This document shows positions 45,616 to 57,957 of a stretch of DNA of 64,000 nucleotides, piece by piece (the first letter of the stretch is position 1; every line of letters starts with the position of its first letter). Origin of the DNA: Alloascoidea africana (lineage: Eukaryota; Ascomycota; Alloascoideomycetes; Alloascoideales; Alloascoideaceae); contig JAKTTT010000079.1 in assembly GCA_030581615.1 (NCBI GenBank), positions 18,425 through 82,424 on the forward strand, read 5' to 3'. Under the pieces are notes generated by a model. The model made no database searches. It had not been told where the DNA came from and saw nothing but the letters and a program-made list of their open reading frames with translations. The translations under genes were made by a program, and so were the position numbers.

Positions 45616-48368
45616 ATGAGCACTGTTTCGTTTCTACCTTCCTTGGAAACTGGTGAAGAAGCAGACGACACCATGATCACAGAAACCGGGGAAGAGGATG
45701 TAAATATGGAAGAGGATGATCTAGATATTAACATGGATGACCATATGGATATGGAAATAAATGTTGATCATGAAGATTATCTTGACAATGATATGCGGCT
45801 GGATGATATTAGGAGTCCCAATAAGCAAGAGTATGATATATTCGATGATCATCAGCATAATGATGACATTGACTACGAAACCGAAGAGAAAAATAATGTA
45901 CCAGAGCCAGACCAGAGGTTCAGCGAGGATATTGTGAATACACCAGATGTCAATTTAGTTTCCGACATCCACTCCCTCAGTCCACACAAAGAACCAGTTC
46001 TAGTTTCAGAACCTCCAGTCATTGCAGATTCCACTTCTACTGAAACAAGCCTCCCTAGCCATACCCATGAAGGCGAACATGAAGATGAGGCTAAAATTAA
46101 ACATAATTCCTATGACCAAGAAATAGATAAAAACAGTGAGACTCAATTTTCCAACGATACTAACGAGAATTTTACAAACTATGAAACATCAGTAACTGAG
46201 AATAGTGGATTCACTACTTATGGCAATACACAAGAGAATTCCGAACACCAAGCAAGCCCTTTGAACAAGGATAATGAAGAGCATTCAGTAAATGCGAATG
46301 AGACAGTAGAAGCGGAAATTAATAAAGGTGTCAGTACGTACAGCTCTCCTCCCTCTTCTCAAAGCGAAAATGAAACCTATGCAGCATCCCAAGATATTCA
46401 GGACTCGAATGCTGTAGAAGAAACGACTGTCCACGAGTATAGTGACGCTGAGTTAGATCAACAACTCTCTCCCAACGAGCTAGACTTTCCTGTTTTGTTA
46501 AAGACGAAAAACGACACATTTAATCTATTTCCAACGAAATATTCAGAAGACGAGTTTTATTTAAATCCTGATATTTCCTTAGGACTTGTGTATGAAGATG
46601 CGACCTCGATTTGTGATGATTCACTAGAGAATTTTTTCGCCAGTTTACGGACAACGTTCGAGGGAAATGACAGAGTCTACAACCATGATGAAGAATTGGT
46701 TTTAGAATTCCCCATTTTGAAGCTTTCTATATCAGAGGTATGAAGAGGTTTCCTTTCTACTATCTTTTATGATGACTTTACTGACAAATATTACTAGGAT
46801 AACGTTTACTGCAAAGATATCACGCTCTCTGACATTATATCGGTATTTTTGGCTCTTAGAGAAAACACTTCACCGGAGCAAAGCAAACCCAGTGAATTTA
46901 CAATTTCTTTATCTTGTCAGCGACGGTTTATAACTGGTTTTAACGATCTAGCAGGTCTTGTGAAGGACGGAGTAGGCTTTGGGAATCTTAACGGTTCGAA
47001 ATCGTTATCTGCAGTGCTTAATGATAACCAAGGACACGGAGAAAAGGTTTCTTCCGTCAGTGGTGTTAAGGAGGGCGAAAGGAGCGAGGCATATTTAGAA
47101 GGTGATGCTGATAGTCACCAAGAGGTCTCTGCTACTCAAGATGTGGAAGAGCCAGATTTTGGTGAGGCAAAAGATCCTGAGGTGGGCGAGCGTTACGATG
47201 AACAACCGGTGCAAGACGATATAGGCATCTCAAATGATGCTATAAAAGGGACAGATGGTGGGGAATCCAATTCCCTAGATGCAACAGCTCACGAGCAATC
47301 AGAAAAGATCAGCGTAGGAAGCCAATCTCCCGTTGATAGGGATAATGACCAGGAAAATATAGGGGGCGCTGATCCTGGTGAACAACTAGACAACGGTGCG
47401 GTAAGCACTATAGATGAACAATCGAAGGTGTTAACTCAGAGCGATTCACAGAGCCAAGATAATCTACAGCCCGATAGGGAAGAAGCAACAGAAACTCAAA
47501 GCGAAATGCATAATGAGATTGCAACTGAAGATGGCAAGGAGCATGCTGATGAAAGCGCGGGATTAAATGATAATACTATTGTTGAGATGGCAGAAGAGCA
47601 AGAGATCCGCTATCAGGAATCTGTAGATGGGGAAGATGGCCAACTACTCACAAGCAGTGTCGATAATTCTATTAATCCCAAGGATGGGAAGGATGATTCA
47701 GATGAAACTACTAAAGAGAGCCTAATTGGCCTTGGGTCTGATGAGGACGAGCACAAGGAGCTAGCTAATGATATTATTGAGGAGAAGAGAGAAGGAAATG
47801 AAGAGTCTGACGGCTTTACAGGAAAGCTTTCTCATCAGGTCACGGACGATGAACATGAGATTATAGAAAGCGAAACTGTGGTAGAAGAAGCAAATGACAG
47901 AGAAAACGGATCGGATACTGACGCGATTGATAATGAAGATTTTGAAGAACAGACCCCTAATCCAATTGATGTTGAGATAAGAATCGACGGTGGGGAGTTC
48001 AATTCCCCAACAGAGCAGAAAAATGAGATTGCTAGTCCAACAGTGGAAGACCAATACTTAGACACCAAATCCGGGAAATACGAGTTGGTGAGATCTGATA
48101 ATGAAGGTGAGCGTTCTGTTTTAACCCAATTTTAAAAGCAACTATTAACCGAACATTTAGATGCTCTTGAGATAGGTTCCAGAGAGTTCTCACCTGGAGG
48201 AGAAAGCACCCACAAGCGGTCTTTTCCCACCGCTGATGAAGGTATGTCCTAAAAACTGAGATTGGGCTCTCTAACGAGATTTATGAAACGCTAACATTGC
48301 CAATTGTTTCAGTCACAGAAGGAAAATCATTAAAGCGATCGAAAAGTGCAACGATATCAGATATTTAG
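45616..48368 (+). CDS. DUF2420-domain acidic protein, four exons
   Basis: Member of the fungal DUF2420 family of unknown function. Exons are 45616-46737, 46798-48106, 48161-48241 and 48313-48368, joining to 855 residues. The N-terminal 290 residues are extremely acidic and Asn/Ser-rich. The folded domain (about 295-430) runs DFPVLLKTKNDTFNLFPTKY, ELVLEFPILKLSISE, then over the first splice DITLSDIISVFLALREN and LSCQRRFITGFNDLAGLV. Residues 450-810 are again acidic and low in complexity. The short last exons encode a basic end (GKSLKRSKSATISDI) that could act as a nuclear signal, and a basic KR-rich end also occurs in other members as I recall. Splicing is supported by phase and by domain continuity. 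Confidence 0.86.
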
Positions 48369-48790
48369 CACCCTTGTACCTAGTAAGCAGAAGGAGGGGG
48401 CTGCCGAGTTGGGTTTTTTTACTGGGCATGCTGGCACATGATGGAATTTAGATGAACCGAAGGATTATGTGATATAGGGTGATGGTTTCATATACTATGT
48501 ATAGGGTAGTTCTATTAAATTATGTAGTTCTAGAGCAGATGGCTTTCCCATGGGAAAGCTGATCAATGATTCTCTTTTCCCCCTAAGGTTAGGCTGAGAA
48601 GGAGAGATCATCACATGGACCCTTGGGGATGCTCCTCTTCGCACTCGCACAAATTCATTTAGCCATAAGCTAACTAACTTTCCAGATCCCCTCTCCAGAT
48701 GAGTAAGCACTGGGCGGTCAAAAAGCTCATATAGAGAACCCTTTTCTCCCTCTGCTTTATATATTCCTTTGCCTCACGATTACCTGAACG
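48369..48790. other. Intergenic: DUF2420 3' flank and HFD1 promoter
   Basis: 422 bases; a TATATA-like element lies at about 48760. No other feature. Confidence 0.5.
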
Positions 48791-50326
48791 ATGACGACAA
48801 TGTACACGCAAATTGAGGCAATTCCTGGAAAGGTAAACAAGCTGAGAGCTGCTTTCAAGTCACAAAAGACATTCTCTTTGGAATTCAGACTAGAGCAGCT
48901 GAGAGCTGTTTACTACGCTATTCTGGACAACAAAGATGCCTTTGAAAAGTCATTATACGAAGACTTTTACCGGTCCCCAACAGAGACCACGACTCTCGAA
49001 ACAAATATCAGTCTCGCAGAGATTGTTCATACCATGAGCAATCTGTCAAAATGGATGAAAGAAGAGAAGGCATCGCCTGGACTGGCCTTTGCCATGTCCA
49101 AATGTGTAGTTCGGAAGCGCCCGATGGGCGTTATACTGGTCATCTCGCCATTCAACTATCCTCTTCTCTTGTCGGTGAGTCCTATTATTGGGGCAATTGC
49201 AGCCGGAAATACAGTTTTATTCAAGCCAAGCGAGAGTACCCCACGCTTTTCGGAGCTACTCTCAAAGGTTCTCAAAGAAGCACTTGATGACGATGTGTTT
49301 GATTATGTCTTAGGGGCTGTTGAAGAAACTACGGCAGTTTTGGAACAAAAGTTTGACAAGATACTGTACACAGGCGGTGGCCAGGTTGCCAGAATCATTG
49401 CAGGGCAAGCAGCCAAGACCTTGACTCCGTGTATCTTAGAACTGGGAGGAAAGTCTCCGGCGTTTGTAACAGAGAATTGCACTGATTTGAAAACCACAGC
49501 GAGACGGATTGCATGGGGAAGGTTTGTCAATGGTGGACAGACATGCGTTGCCATTGACTATGTGCTTGTTCACAAGTCACACGAAGATGGTCTCATAAGA
49601 GAATTGAAGAAGGTGGTGGAAGAAGATATGTACCCCGGATTGACGGCCGAGTCAACAGATTACACTCATATTGTCCATCAAAGAGCCTTTTCTAGAATAT
49701 CTGGTTATATCAAAAACACCAGTGGCGAAATAGTGGTCGGTGGACTCGACAATGCATCAAAGGAAACATGTTTCATTCCTCCAACAATAATTAAGAATGC
49801 TTCATTTGAGGACTCCACAATGAAGGAAGAAATATTTGGTCCAGTTCTTCCAATCATTGCCTACACAGATATGGATGATGCTATAGAAAAAGTTGTAACC
49901 CATCACGATACGCCCTTGGCACTTTACGTGTTTTCGTCCAAGAAAAAGGATGAAGAGTACATTGGGAATGGCATTCGTGCTGGAGGAATTGTTGTGAATG
50001 ATTCAATCATCCACGTAAGTCTTCTTGAAACACCTTTTGGAGGGATTGGTGAATCAGGAATGGGTGCCTACCATGGCAAGAGAACATTTGATGCTTTCAG
50101 TCACGAGCATGTTTTCTTCAAACAGCCGCTATGGGCAGATGTTCTACTCAAAGCCAGATATGCTCCTTATAATGAAACAAACAAAAAGTTGCTAACCTGG
50201 GCACTTGTCCCCAAGCCTTGGTTCTCTCGAACAGGACCTGTGAAAAGGAGTTCATGGAAGCTTGCAAGCCTCGCACTGGCGTTCATAGCATACCTCTATG
50301 TTCGTTTCTTTGTGAAAAGATCGTGA
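48791..50326 (+). CDS. HFD1: Fatty aldehyde dehydrogenase HFD1, tail-anchored
   Basis: NAD(P)-dependent oxidation of long-chain aldehydes (sphingolipid breakdown, also 4-hydroxybenzaldehyde in ubiquinone synthesis in S. cerevisiae). 511 residues, single exon. The ALDH signatures are PMGVILVISPFNYPLLLSVSP, AGNTVLFKPSE, the general base Glu217 in LELGGKSPAF and the nucleophile Cys252 in NGGQTCVA; EEIFGPVLP and TPFGGIGESGMG follow. A C-terminal hydrophobic segment (LASLALAFIAYLYVRFF) before KRS predicts a tail anchor in the ER, lipid droplet or outer mitochondrial membrane, as in class 3 ALDHs. The ACH1 gene follows on the same strand. Confidence 0.95.
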   Translation: MTTMYTQIEAIPGKVNKLRAAFKSQKTFSLEFRLEQLRAVYYAILDNKDAFEKSLYEDFYRSPTETTTLETNISLAEIVHTMSNLSKWMKEEKASPGLAFAMSKCVVRKRPMGVILVISPFNYPLLLSVSPIIGAIAAGNTVLFKPSESTPRFSELLSKVLKEALDDDVFDYVLGAVEETTAVLEQKFDKILYTGGGQVARIIAGQAAKTLTPCILELGGKSPAFVTENCTDLKTTARRIAWGRFVNGGQTCVAIDYVLVHKSHEDGLIRELKKVVEEDMYPGLTAESTDYTHIVHQRAFSRISGYIKNTSGEIVVGGLDNASKETCFIPPTIIKNASFEDSTMKEEIFGPVLPIIAYTDMDDAIEKVVTHHDTPLALYVFSSKKKDEEYIGNGIRAGGIVVNDSIIHVSLLETPFGGIGESGMGAYHGKRTFDAFSHEHVFFKQPLWADVLLKARYAPYNETNKKLLTWALVPKPWFSRTGPVKRSSWKLASLALAFIAYLYVRFFVKRS

Positions 50327-51025
50327 GTTTCTGGCTTACGCCCGGTTAGGGGATTTTTTCAAAAACATTCTTTTGGGAGTTGATTGAGGCAGATGTTTGT
50401 TATGGTATTAATATTTATTGCTTGTTATGTTGAAACAAAGGATCTGGAATTAGTTATTCCGTGCCCCAATGCCAGTGAGAAATGTAGTAGTTTTATGAGC
50501 TACACCGACCAGTTTTCTCTCTATCTTTGGGAAGGAGGCGGTATTTCTTTAGCAGAAACCTAGTGTACCCTTTGTACCAGGTGGGAATTGAGAAAAGGCC
50601 CACTTTTAGACTTTCTGACCGTATTTTCAACTTGGTATTCCCCACCGTACTGCCCTCTACACCTATTTATGATTCTGCACAGCTCTAGGATAACGGAAAA
50701 GGGATGAACTGAACCTAGCACCCGGCTGCCCACAACTGCCATCAACCCTGGAGTTTTGACACCACGGTCTCGAGATATAACGCGAATAGGAAAAAGCGGG
50801 GACAAAATCGAGCTTAAAACTCTATTTTCCTCCGTTCCGACCCTAACTGCCGTACACCCTTTCACTCTTCTCTCGAAAAAAACGTTCGATGTCCATGTTT
50901 GGAGCCTCATGTTGGGGCGAAAAGTGGACAAGGATATGGTTCGTAGAAAAGTATAAGTTTTCATTCCGAGAGATAGTTTTTTGTTTTCTTTTTCACCCAA
51001 CTCCACCTGTCAGTGCGTATAATAA
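50327..51025. other. Intergenic: HFD1 3' flank and ACH1 promoter
   Basis: 699 bases; minus-strand frame 50560-51006 (148 codons) has no recognisable content and is regarded as chance. No RNA gene seen. Confidence 0.5.
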
Positions 51026-52591
51026 ATGAGTGCCTTACTCAAATCTCGTGTTCGATATGCTCCATATCTTCAAAAGCTGGTAAAAGCCGAAGAAACTATT
51101 CCATTTTTCAAACATGGACAATATCTGGGCTGGTCTGGCTTTACTGGAGTTGGAGCACCAAAAGCGATCCCACAAGTTTTAGCAGACCACGTCAAGAAGA
51201 ACAACCTTCAAGGTAAACTGGCCTTTAACCTGTTCATTGGTGCTTCAGCTGGGCCCGAGGAATCAACTTGGGCTGAAAATGACATGATCTTGAGAAGATC
51301 ACCTCATCAAGTTGGTAAGCCAATAGCTAAAGCCATCAACGAAGGAAGAACACAGTTTTTCGACAAACACCTGTCAATGTGGGCCCAAGATCTCACCTAT
51401 GGTTATTATACGAGGGAAAAAGAGGGCTCCAAAAAGCTAGATATTACTATTATTGAGGCTACGGCTATCACCGAAGATGGTTCTATCGTTCCTGGGCCAG
51501 CTGTAGGCGCGTCACCTGAATTGATTGACTACGCCGATAAGGTTATTATCGAAGTCAACACTCATACGCCTAGTTTCGAAGGTCTCCATGATATTAACAT
51601 GCCTGAGCTGCCGCCGTTCAGAAATCCTTACCAAATCACCAAAGTGGACCAAAAAATCGGTACCACCGCGATTCCAGTCGATCCTTCAAAGGTGATTGCA
51701 ATCGTTGAGACAACCCAGCCCGATGTTGTTGGGCCCAATACTCCATCCGACGCCGTGTCTCAGGGAATTGCAGGGCATCTAATTGAGTTCTTTGAACATG
51801 AGGTCAAACAAGGACGCCTTCCAGAGAATTTGCATCCGCTACAGTCTGGCATTGGTAACATTGCAAATGCTGTAATTGAAGGGCTTGCTGGCGCCAACTT
51901 TAAAAACCTGAATGTATGGACTGAAGTGCTTCAAGACTCCTTCCTGGACTTTTTGGACTCTGGAAAATTAGATTTTGCTACAACGACGTCTATTAGACTG
52001 ACGGATGAGGGCTTTGAACGTTTCTACAAGAACTGGGATTTGTACAAAGATAAGCTTTTGCTTCGTTCTCAGGTCGTTTCAAACTCACCTGAAATCATCA
52101 GAAGGTTGGGCGTTATTGCAATGAATACACCCGTTGAGGTGGACATTTACGCACACGCCAACTCAACAAACGTGAACGGCTCAAGAATGCTCAACGGTCT
52201 TGGCGGTTCTGCCGATTTCTTGAGAAATGCAAAGCTATCCATAATGCATACCCCGTCTGCCAGACCCACCAAAACCGACCCCTACGGTCTTTCATGTATT
52301 GTACCATTTGCTACTCATATTGACCAAACGGAACATGATTTGGATGTCATTGTGACTGAACAGGGTCTTGCGGATCTGCGTGGACTTGCCCCTAGGGAGA
52401 GGTCAAAAGAGATTATCAACAAGATCGCTCATCCTGTCTACAGACCAATCCTTCAAGAATACGTTGATAGAGCTACGTTCTATGCCGAAAAGAAAAAGTG
52501 CTTGCATGAACCACATATCTTGAAAGATGCGTTCAAGTTACATACCAATCTTGCTGAAAAAGGTACAATGAGAATTCAATCCTGGGACTGA
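51026..52591 (+). CDS. ACH1: Acetyl-CoA hydrolase / CoA transferase
   Basis: Mitochondrial enzyme acting mainly as succinyl-CoA:acetate CoA-transferase. 521 residues against 526 in S. cerevisiae, single exon. Strong family blocks are [139 protein letters not shown] and [15 protein letters not shown]. The start [14 protein letters not shown] has no long presequence, as in the yeast enzyme. Codon use fits a well-expressed gene. Confidence 0.96.
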   Translation: MSALLKSRVRYAPYLQKLVKAEETIPFFKHGQYLGWSGFTGVGAPKAIPQVLADHVKKNNLQGKLAFNLFIGASAGPEESTWAENDMILRRSPHQVGKPIAKAINEGRTQFFDKHLSMWAQDLTYGYYTREKEGSKKLDITIIEATAITEDGSIVPGPAVGASPELIDYADKVIIEVNTHTPSFEGLHDINMPELPPFRNPYQITKVDQKIGTTAIPVDPSKVIAIVETTQPDVVGPNTPSDAVSQGIAGHLIEFFEHEVKQGRLPENLHPLQSGIGNIANAVIEGLAGANFKNLNVWTEVLQDSFLDFLDSGKLDFATTTSIRLTDEGFERFYKNWDLYKDKLLLRSQVVSNSPEIIRRLGVIAMNTPVEVDIYAHANSTNVNGSRMLNGLGGSADFLRNAKLSIMHTPSARPTKTDPYGLSCIVPFATHIDQTEHDLDVIVTEQGLADLRGLAPRERSKEIINKIAHPVYRPILQEYVDRATFYAEKKKCLHEPHILKDAFKLHTNLAEKGTMRIQSWD

Positions 52592-54446
52592 ATAGAGTGC
52601 TTGATGAGACTTGCAAATTCTCAGATACTGAACTGGTCATCTCAAGCTGATACATATCCTGTATAGATTTTTCCTTTAATGTTTCAATTCAATAAAAAGA
52701 CTGATAAGATTTATTTGGAAGTATTCGGCAAACTCAGGAGCTACAATCCTGTTTTTGGCTAAGTCAACTGTAATCTATGCTTCCATATCCTGCTTTTCAC
52801 ATAATTCAAAACATTTACGAAGATGTGAGTTGCTCTTGATTAAAATAGAGTCTGATGGTAGCCAGCACAAAACGTGAAAACTTAAAATGTTATTGGAGTT
52901 ACATTAGACGCAGAAGACCTAAGGATCGAGTCTGCTAATCCCACCAATAGACTTGTAGTAACAACGTCCTAGCTTAGACCGAATTGTTTCCTCTGTATCT
53001 CCCCAGAACAACATCTGCAAGGTCACCAATAACCCCCCAAACAGAACTGGAAATTTCAATAATAAAAATAATTGGTTTCACGTAAGAAATGAACTAGCAT
53101 ATTTTTCTTTTCAGTCTTTCAGAAAAGCAAGCTTGGGATGTTTTGAGGCCATCACCAACGGATTCTCTGGAGCAAAAAAGCTTTCCCGCAAGAGAGGGAT
53201 GGGTGAAGAGGGCCCTGCATAACGGACAAATCGTAAAAGTGAACGGCTTCTCCTTTCTTTTTACCTTATAAGTACATTCAATTCTCTTAATTCTGTCGCA
53301 TTGCTTCCATGTGTGGCACAAACTTGTGAAAGCATGTTCCATGCTTTTCTCGTTAGATTATTCCCAACTGGGAGGGACGCCGCAGAAACGGTATAGCGCG
53401 TGAACTATCTTTGATGTTATGGTAAACTTCCCGCTTCTGATCCGAGATCGATTCTTTTTGCCTTTTTATCTGTTCCCCTTAATCCTAATGACCGAACCTC
53501 GTATGTACCCCAGCCACAGATCACAGCGGAACCTGCCTCCATCACATAATTGGTTATTCCGCTTCGCTATATTCTTCTTTTCCAACCATTCAAGTCGCAT
53601 AGAAACAAAACGCTGGTTGGCCAACTGAGTTATTTCTAACAAAAGTTACTCTGTAAATCATCAATATACTCTGCCTATAGGTTGAGTGCAAAGAATGGTT
53701 TGATTGGTATTTTACAAATATATTTAATTGGTTTGATATTAATAATGGTAGCCGATCTGGTCCCGACTCACTTTTGCTGTGTTTTCTTCCATTCACCATC
53801 ATGGCCCCTAACTAATTTCTTCAGCACAGATGCCTTAGTTTATAGTTACTTTGATTGTGCATATGGGCATAATTAGCTAACAAATTGTTGTAAGTAGCTT
53901 TAGCGTTCTTCTGCCGGCCCAGCCTACAGTTTTCCGCCGTAGTCTTTACCAGTTGTTGGAGTATCGCTATAATGTGCTCTTTATTTTCTTAAGTTTCAAA
54001 TGGTTAAGCATCTTATGTTTCGGGTGGGATCGGTAACTGATTCCTATTTGTATAGAAACTTCAGCTAAGTATCGTGTTACTTGTAAATGGTAAAATCGAA
54101 TGAACAGACACAAAAGCAATACATTTTTGGGTCGGTTAGCATTTTTTTTTTACGCTCGCATCAGTACGACCCCAAAGTAAATCTATATTACCTCACTTTA
54201 CCTGCTTGGACAGCAACACTCATCAACAAATACAAGGTAGATGACGCATAAAAAGAGCTTACATATGCCAATGGAACATTCAACAGTTGACTAACGAAGA
54301 AGAGAACAATGCTATATGAAAAGAAAAACTGAGAGAAGAAAACACTCTTTTCCAATTTTGTTTCTTTGTTTAAAGAATCTATGTATGCTTTTAGCTTTTC
54401 GGGGAATTCACCTTCGGAAAGATGCACTTGAGCAGGGACACGTGCA
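52592..54446. other. Long intergenic between convergent ACH1 and the WOPR gene
   Basis: 1.85 kb of mostly AT-rich DNA. Small frames either lack ATG or show nothing recognisable. The minus-strand frame 54188-54427 has two hydrophobic segments but starts with GTG 19 bases after the WOPR stop; it is not called. No tRNA or repeat was seen. Confidence 0.5.
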
Positions 54447-56105
54447 TTACAAGGTGAACTTTCTGTTTAGTGCATCAACAGTCAGCAAATCTTCTTTTCT
54501 CCTCGAGTTTGAAAAATCGATTCTTGGCTTGGACTCTATACCGACTCCCAAAATGTTCGGTTTAGTAGTGGGGTTGGCGGATGCGTTATAAGTCATAATT
54601 TGTCGCTGTAGTAATGCTGGCTCAAGGTTAAGGACTTTCGATAACTTTGGAAGTGATACTTGTAAGCTGTTTGAGGTTTCCTCGGAAAGCGATGTAGCGC
54701 CAAAGCGGTCGAAGCTGCCATTGAAAGACTCTTCTTTTCCTGTTTTATTAGATTTGAAGTGTCTAGGAAAATAAACAGTTGATGGAAAAGATAACCCTCT
54801 TGTTTCTCTTTTCATTGAATTTGAATCTGAGGTGAAATCTGTCCCTACTGTAGATTCAACCACTGACTTTTTCAGAACTTCCTTTGACTCAAATTCATCT
54901 GGCTTGCTTCGCTTAAGGCTATCAATTCCATTTCTCTTGCTGTCGTAATGGGAGCCTGACATCAAGATTTCTTCTGATCTGGAAGTGGTAAGGTTATGTG
55001 GCAGTGAAATGTTAAGTCGAACGTTTGTAGTCGATGCTGGTCTAGCCAAGGAAGAAGGAAGTATGTTGGGCATTTCCGAAGGCGAAAGGAGCGTAATTTG
55101 TGATACAGGTAAAATATGTGCCTTATCGTTAGCTTGCTTGGGTAAAATAGGTTCAATGCTTTGCTTTGGTGATCTTCTCGTTAAAATCTGATGATGCGTA
55201 TTGATAGGTGATGCCTGGTTCCTAACATCTTGTGGATAGATATGAGTAGAGGATGCATATTGTGAATAATTTAGATGCTGATGATTTTTGTTTTCAAACT
55301 TGTGAGAGCCAGGTTCTGTTGCGTCATATCCTTGAAAATTGGAGTTGTTCGTTGAAAACACATAAACAGGTTGTCCATAAATATCATAGCTCAGCTGGGG
55401 CCCTCCCACTTTGGGCTGTTGGTGCAGTGAACGAGATGGAATATGAGCTTGTTTATCCTGACGAGATAGTGTCGAGGAAGGTTGCTGAGGACTAGGTGGG
55501 ATGTATCCAAACCTTCCCAAAACTCCTGGGTGTGTAGGCAAAAGAGGAGGGATACTGGAACTAGGACCTGGCTGTCTATTTCCTTCACTTTCTTGTACAT
55601 GAGGAGCCTCCGGATACATTCCCTGAGGTATAACAATCATCTCAAACTTTGGATCACTAGAAGGTGTAAGCAGCAATCCATTAGTCGAATCAGAATTGGA
55701 AATGTAAGAAATCAAATGGAACTTTGTTCCTGTTGTTGTTTCCATTGATATTGACTGTTTCGTCAGTCCTCGTTCCTTGTACCGATAGTCCTCGACTTCG
55801 CTTGTCGAATCGTAGTCGTCATTTTCATGCTTAGAAGGTTGTCCTCGCACCATCTCTCGGTAAGTGAGAAAGCTTCCACTCACGCGAGACGCACTCCAAG
55901 ATTTGCCATCAGTCCACCGTCTCATTCCAGCTTCTCGTTCATCCCATACAAATATAGATCCAGATCTGATCTTAGAACGCTCTGTTTCTGATAGTCGTCT
56001 ACGAATAGATTGCAGACGGCCTAGTCTGGTTGCCTCAAACAAAATGATGGCATCCAACGTCGTTGACACTTGACCAAAGTACGTTTCAATATTGAGTACC
56101 GTCAT
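54447..56105 (-). CDS. WOPR-domain (Gti1/Pac2/Wor1) transcription factor
   Basis: Fungus-specific DNA-binding protein of the family of Wor1, Ryp1, Mit1, Gti1 and Pac2, regulators of morphology, mating and phase switching. 552 residues, single exon. The WOPRa half is at residues about 8-86 (GQVSTTLDAIILFEATRLGRL, RRRLSETERSKIRSGSIFVW, DEREAGMRRWTDGKSWSASR, GSFLTYREM). A short acidic linker precedes WOPRb (about 112-142: GLTKQSISMETTTGTKFHLI, SYIS). The remaining 400 residues are Ser/Pro/Gln/Asn-rich and probably disordered, as usual. The first half resembles Pac2 more than Wor1 in spacing. It is divergent from the MFS gene across 1.85 kb, and long promoters are typical for this family's master regulators. 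Confidence 0.93.
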   Translation of the reverse strand: MTVLNIETYFGQVSTTLDAIILFEATRLGRLQSIRRRLSETERSKIRSGSIFVWDEREAGMRRWTDGKSWSASRVSGSFLTYREMVRGQPSKHENDDYDSTSEVEDYRYKERGLTKQSISMETTTGTKFHLISYISNSDSTNGLLLTPSSDPKFEMIVIPQGMYPEAPHVQESEGNRQPGPSSSIPPLLPTHPGVLGRFGYIPPSPQQPSSTLSRQDKQAHIPSRSLHQQPKVGGPQLSYDIYGQPVYVFSTNNSNFQGYDATEPGSHKFENKNHQHLNYSQYASSTHIYPQDVRNQASPINTHHQILTRRSPKQSIEPILPKQANDKAHILPVSQITLLSPSEMPNILPSSLARPASTTNVRLNISLPHNLTTSRSEEILMSGSHYDSKRNGIDSLKRSKPDEFESKEVLKKSVVESTVGTDFTSDSNSMKRETRGLSFPSTVYFPRHFKSNKTGKEESFNGSFDRFGATSLSEETSNSLQVSLPKLSKVLNLEPALLQRQIMTYNASANPTTKPNILGVGIESKPRIDFSNSRRKEDLLTVDALNRKFTL

Positions 56106-57957
56106 TCGAGCTGCAGAATATCACTACTCGCTGAAACAAGTGATGAAATAGCAATAGGATAAACACTGGAATGCAGAGAAGAAGTGTATATATATTAATT
56201 GCTAACAAGATTTGTTTCCAGAGTATTATTCAGTATAGGAACTGGAGACGTCTAATTAAGTCCGTTGACGAATGACCTTAAGTTTATGGCAGTTTCTTTT
56301 GGTGGTTTAAACTCAAGTACATGCTTAGAGAATCAAACTCAGGCTAACGCACAAAGGCTTGCTCGATGGAGGTTTAATTCTGGTATAGCGACCTTCTCGA
56401 AAAAAGGCATAGAGTTTTGCTGCACATTCTCTGTTTATCAGTTTACACGAAAGGAACACACGAGCATGCCACATAGGCTGGTATTTCTCTGCTTTATTGT
56501 CTCATTTGGTGTTTAATTCTTCCGTTACAAGTGGGTAGAGACAAGCGATCTCAACTTCTCGAGACTGTCGAACAACAAAAATCATTAAAGCGGGAAAACA
56601 AAATTCTTAACAATACGTAGGAGTTCAAGATGATATCGTTGCGCAAGTTCTTTCTCCATTCGACTTGATCTTTAAGGTTATGATGTTTTCGGCCACTGTA
56701 CCTTTTCAAATGGTTCGCCTAAGTTATAATCAATCTTTTGAAAATGCATGCAGGTCCAAGTAAAAGGAAGATAGAAACCTAGTTGATTGATTGTCCACGA
56801 ATAATTTCTAGTTCATCTATCGGTGGCAGTTAACGTTGTTAAATAAGAGCGCGGCAATATACTTCGGGTAGCAAGTTAGAATAAGCAATTAGGCAATCCG
56901 AGAACATGTTTATTATTCTTAGATATGCATAATCGAGAATATGTGCTTTAAAAAGATAAACAGAAGGAGAAGAGAAAATCGAGAATAACACTACTTCTCA
57001 AAAATTCCATAAAGCTGGACAACATTTCTTCTAATTGCAGGCATGATAATAATTTAAGATGGGATTCCCAGTAAAGATACTAAGGTAATTCTCAGAAACC
57101 TTGTCACGGATGCGAGTATATAAGTTTGTCGGCAGATCCATAGTACCAAACCATGTTGAGCGCACATACGAAGATGAGGCCCAGCAGATATTCATCTAAT
57201 TATGTATCGAAACTTCTTCGCTTCATTTTAAACACTCGACATTCCCTTTCTATTATTTCTTCACTGTTAGTAAAGAATTTTTCATCCATTTCAAGCCCCG
57301 TGTTCTCTTTTGCAAAATTATGGCTGTGCCTAGCTACTTTTTACTGTCAAGTGAAACCGCCGCCGTAAGGCGCTCATGAGTCTTAAATTAGCGCACTTTC
57401 AAAAACACTGGAAATGTCCATCCTGCCGTCTTCTCTATTCTTTAGAGGCCGGAAGAGATTTAGAGCTCGGGCAAAGCGGAAAAGGCCTCTATTCCTGTCT
57501 ATAAAAATCCCTGCATTTATGCAAATTGGAAGTCAGCAGGGCGCTCAATTAATAATTTATCACTCAGCTGATTATTAGGTTTATCCAGAGTGCTATCACA
57601 GAAGCCTGCTCATCAAGGAACATCCCACTCTCAATCGTAATGTAAAATGATTTAAACCTGCTTCTTTTATAAGAGCTATGACAGGGAAATGACCACGGAG
57701 GAGCAACGCGGGACGGAAGGCTACGCATGTTCGCAGATGGGACTCGGGCTTTTGAGGATATCTGGGCAAACCCGATTCTGTTGTTGGTCCGCCGTTTATG
57801 CCGCGGGACTTAGGATGGCAATAGAAAAAAGTGAAAAATAACAGCGCGGCGGTAATATATATAAATCTGTATATAAAAACATCAACCGATCTATATATTG
57901 GAAAGGCTTTTAAATTATAACAAAGAGTTTTAAGCAGATACAAATAATTGACCCAGC
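56106..57957. promoter_or_regulatory. Long divergent region, WOPR factor / MFS transporter
   Basis: 1852 bases upstream of both genes, with no supported ORF (the 57596-57943 minus frame lacks recognisable content). TATATA runs lie at about 57856-57896, near the MFS start. GC-rich CCGCCG and GCCGCGGG elements lie at about 57357 and 57798; a zinc-cluster factor site is possible but unproven. Confidence 0.45.

Noticed and set aside
50560-51006. 148-codon minus-strand frame in the ACH1 promoter
   Set aside because: No family resemblance, overlaps the ACH1 promoter, composition not protein-like.
54188-54427. 79-codon frame with two hydrophobic segments
   Set aside because: Starts with GTG only 19 bases after the WOPR stop on the same strand; no ATG and no convincing upstream exon.
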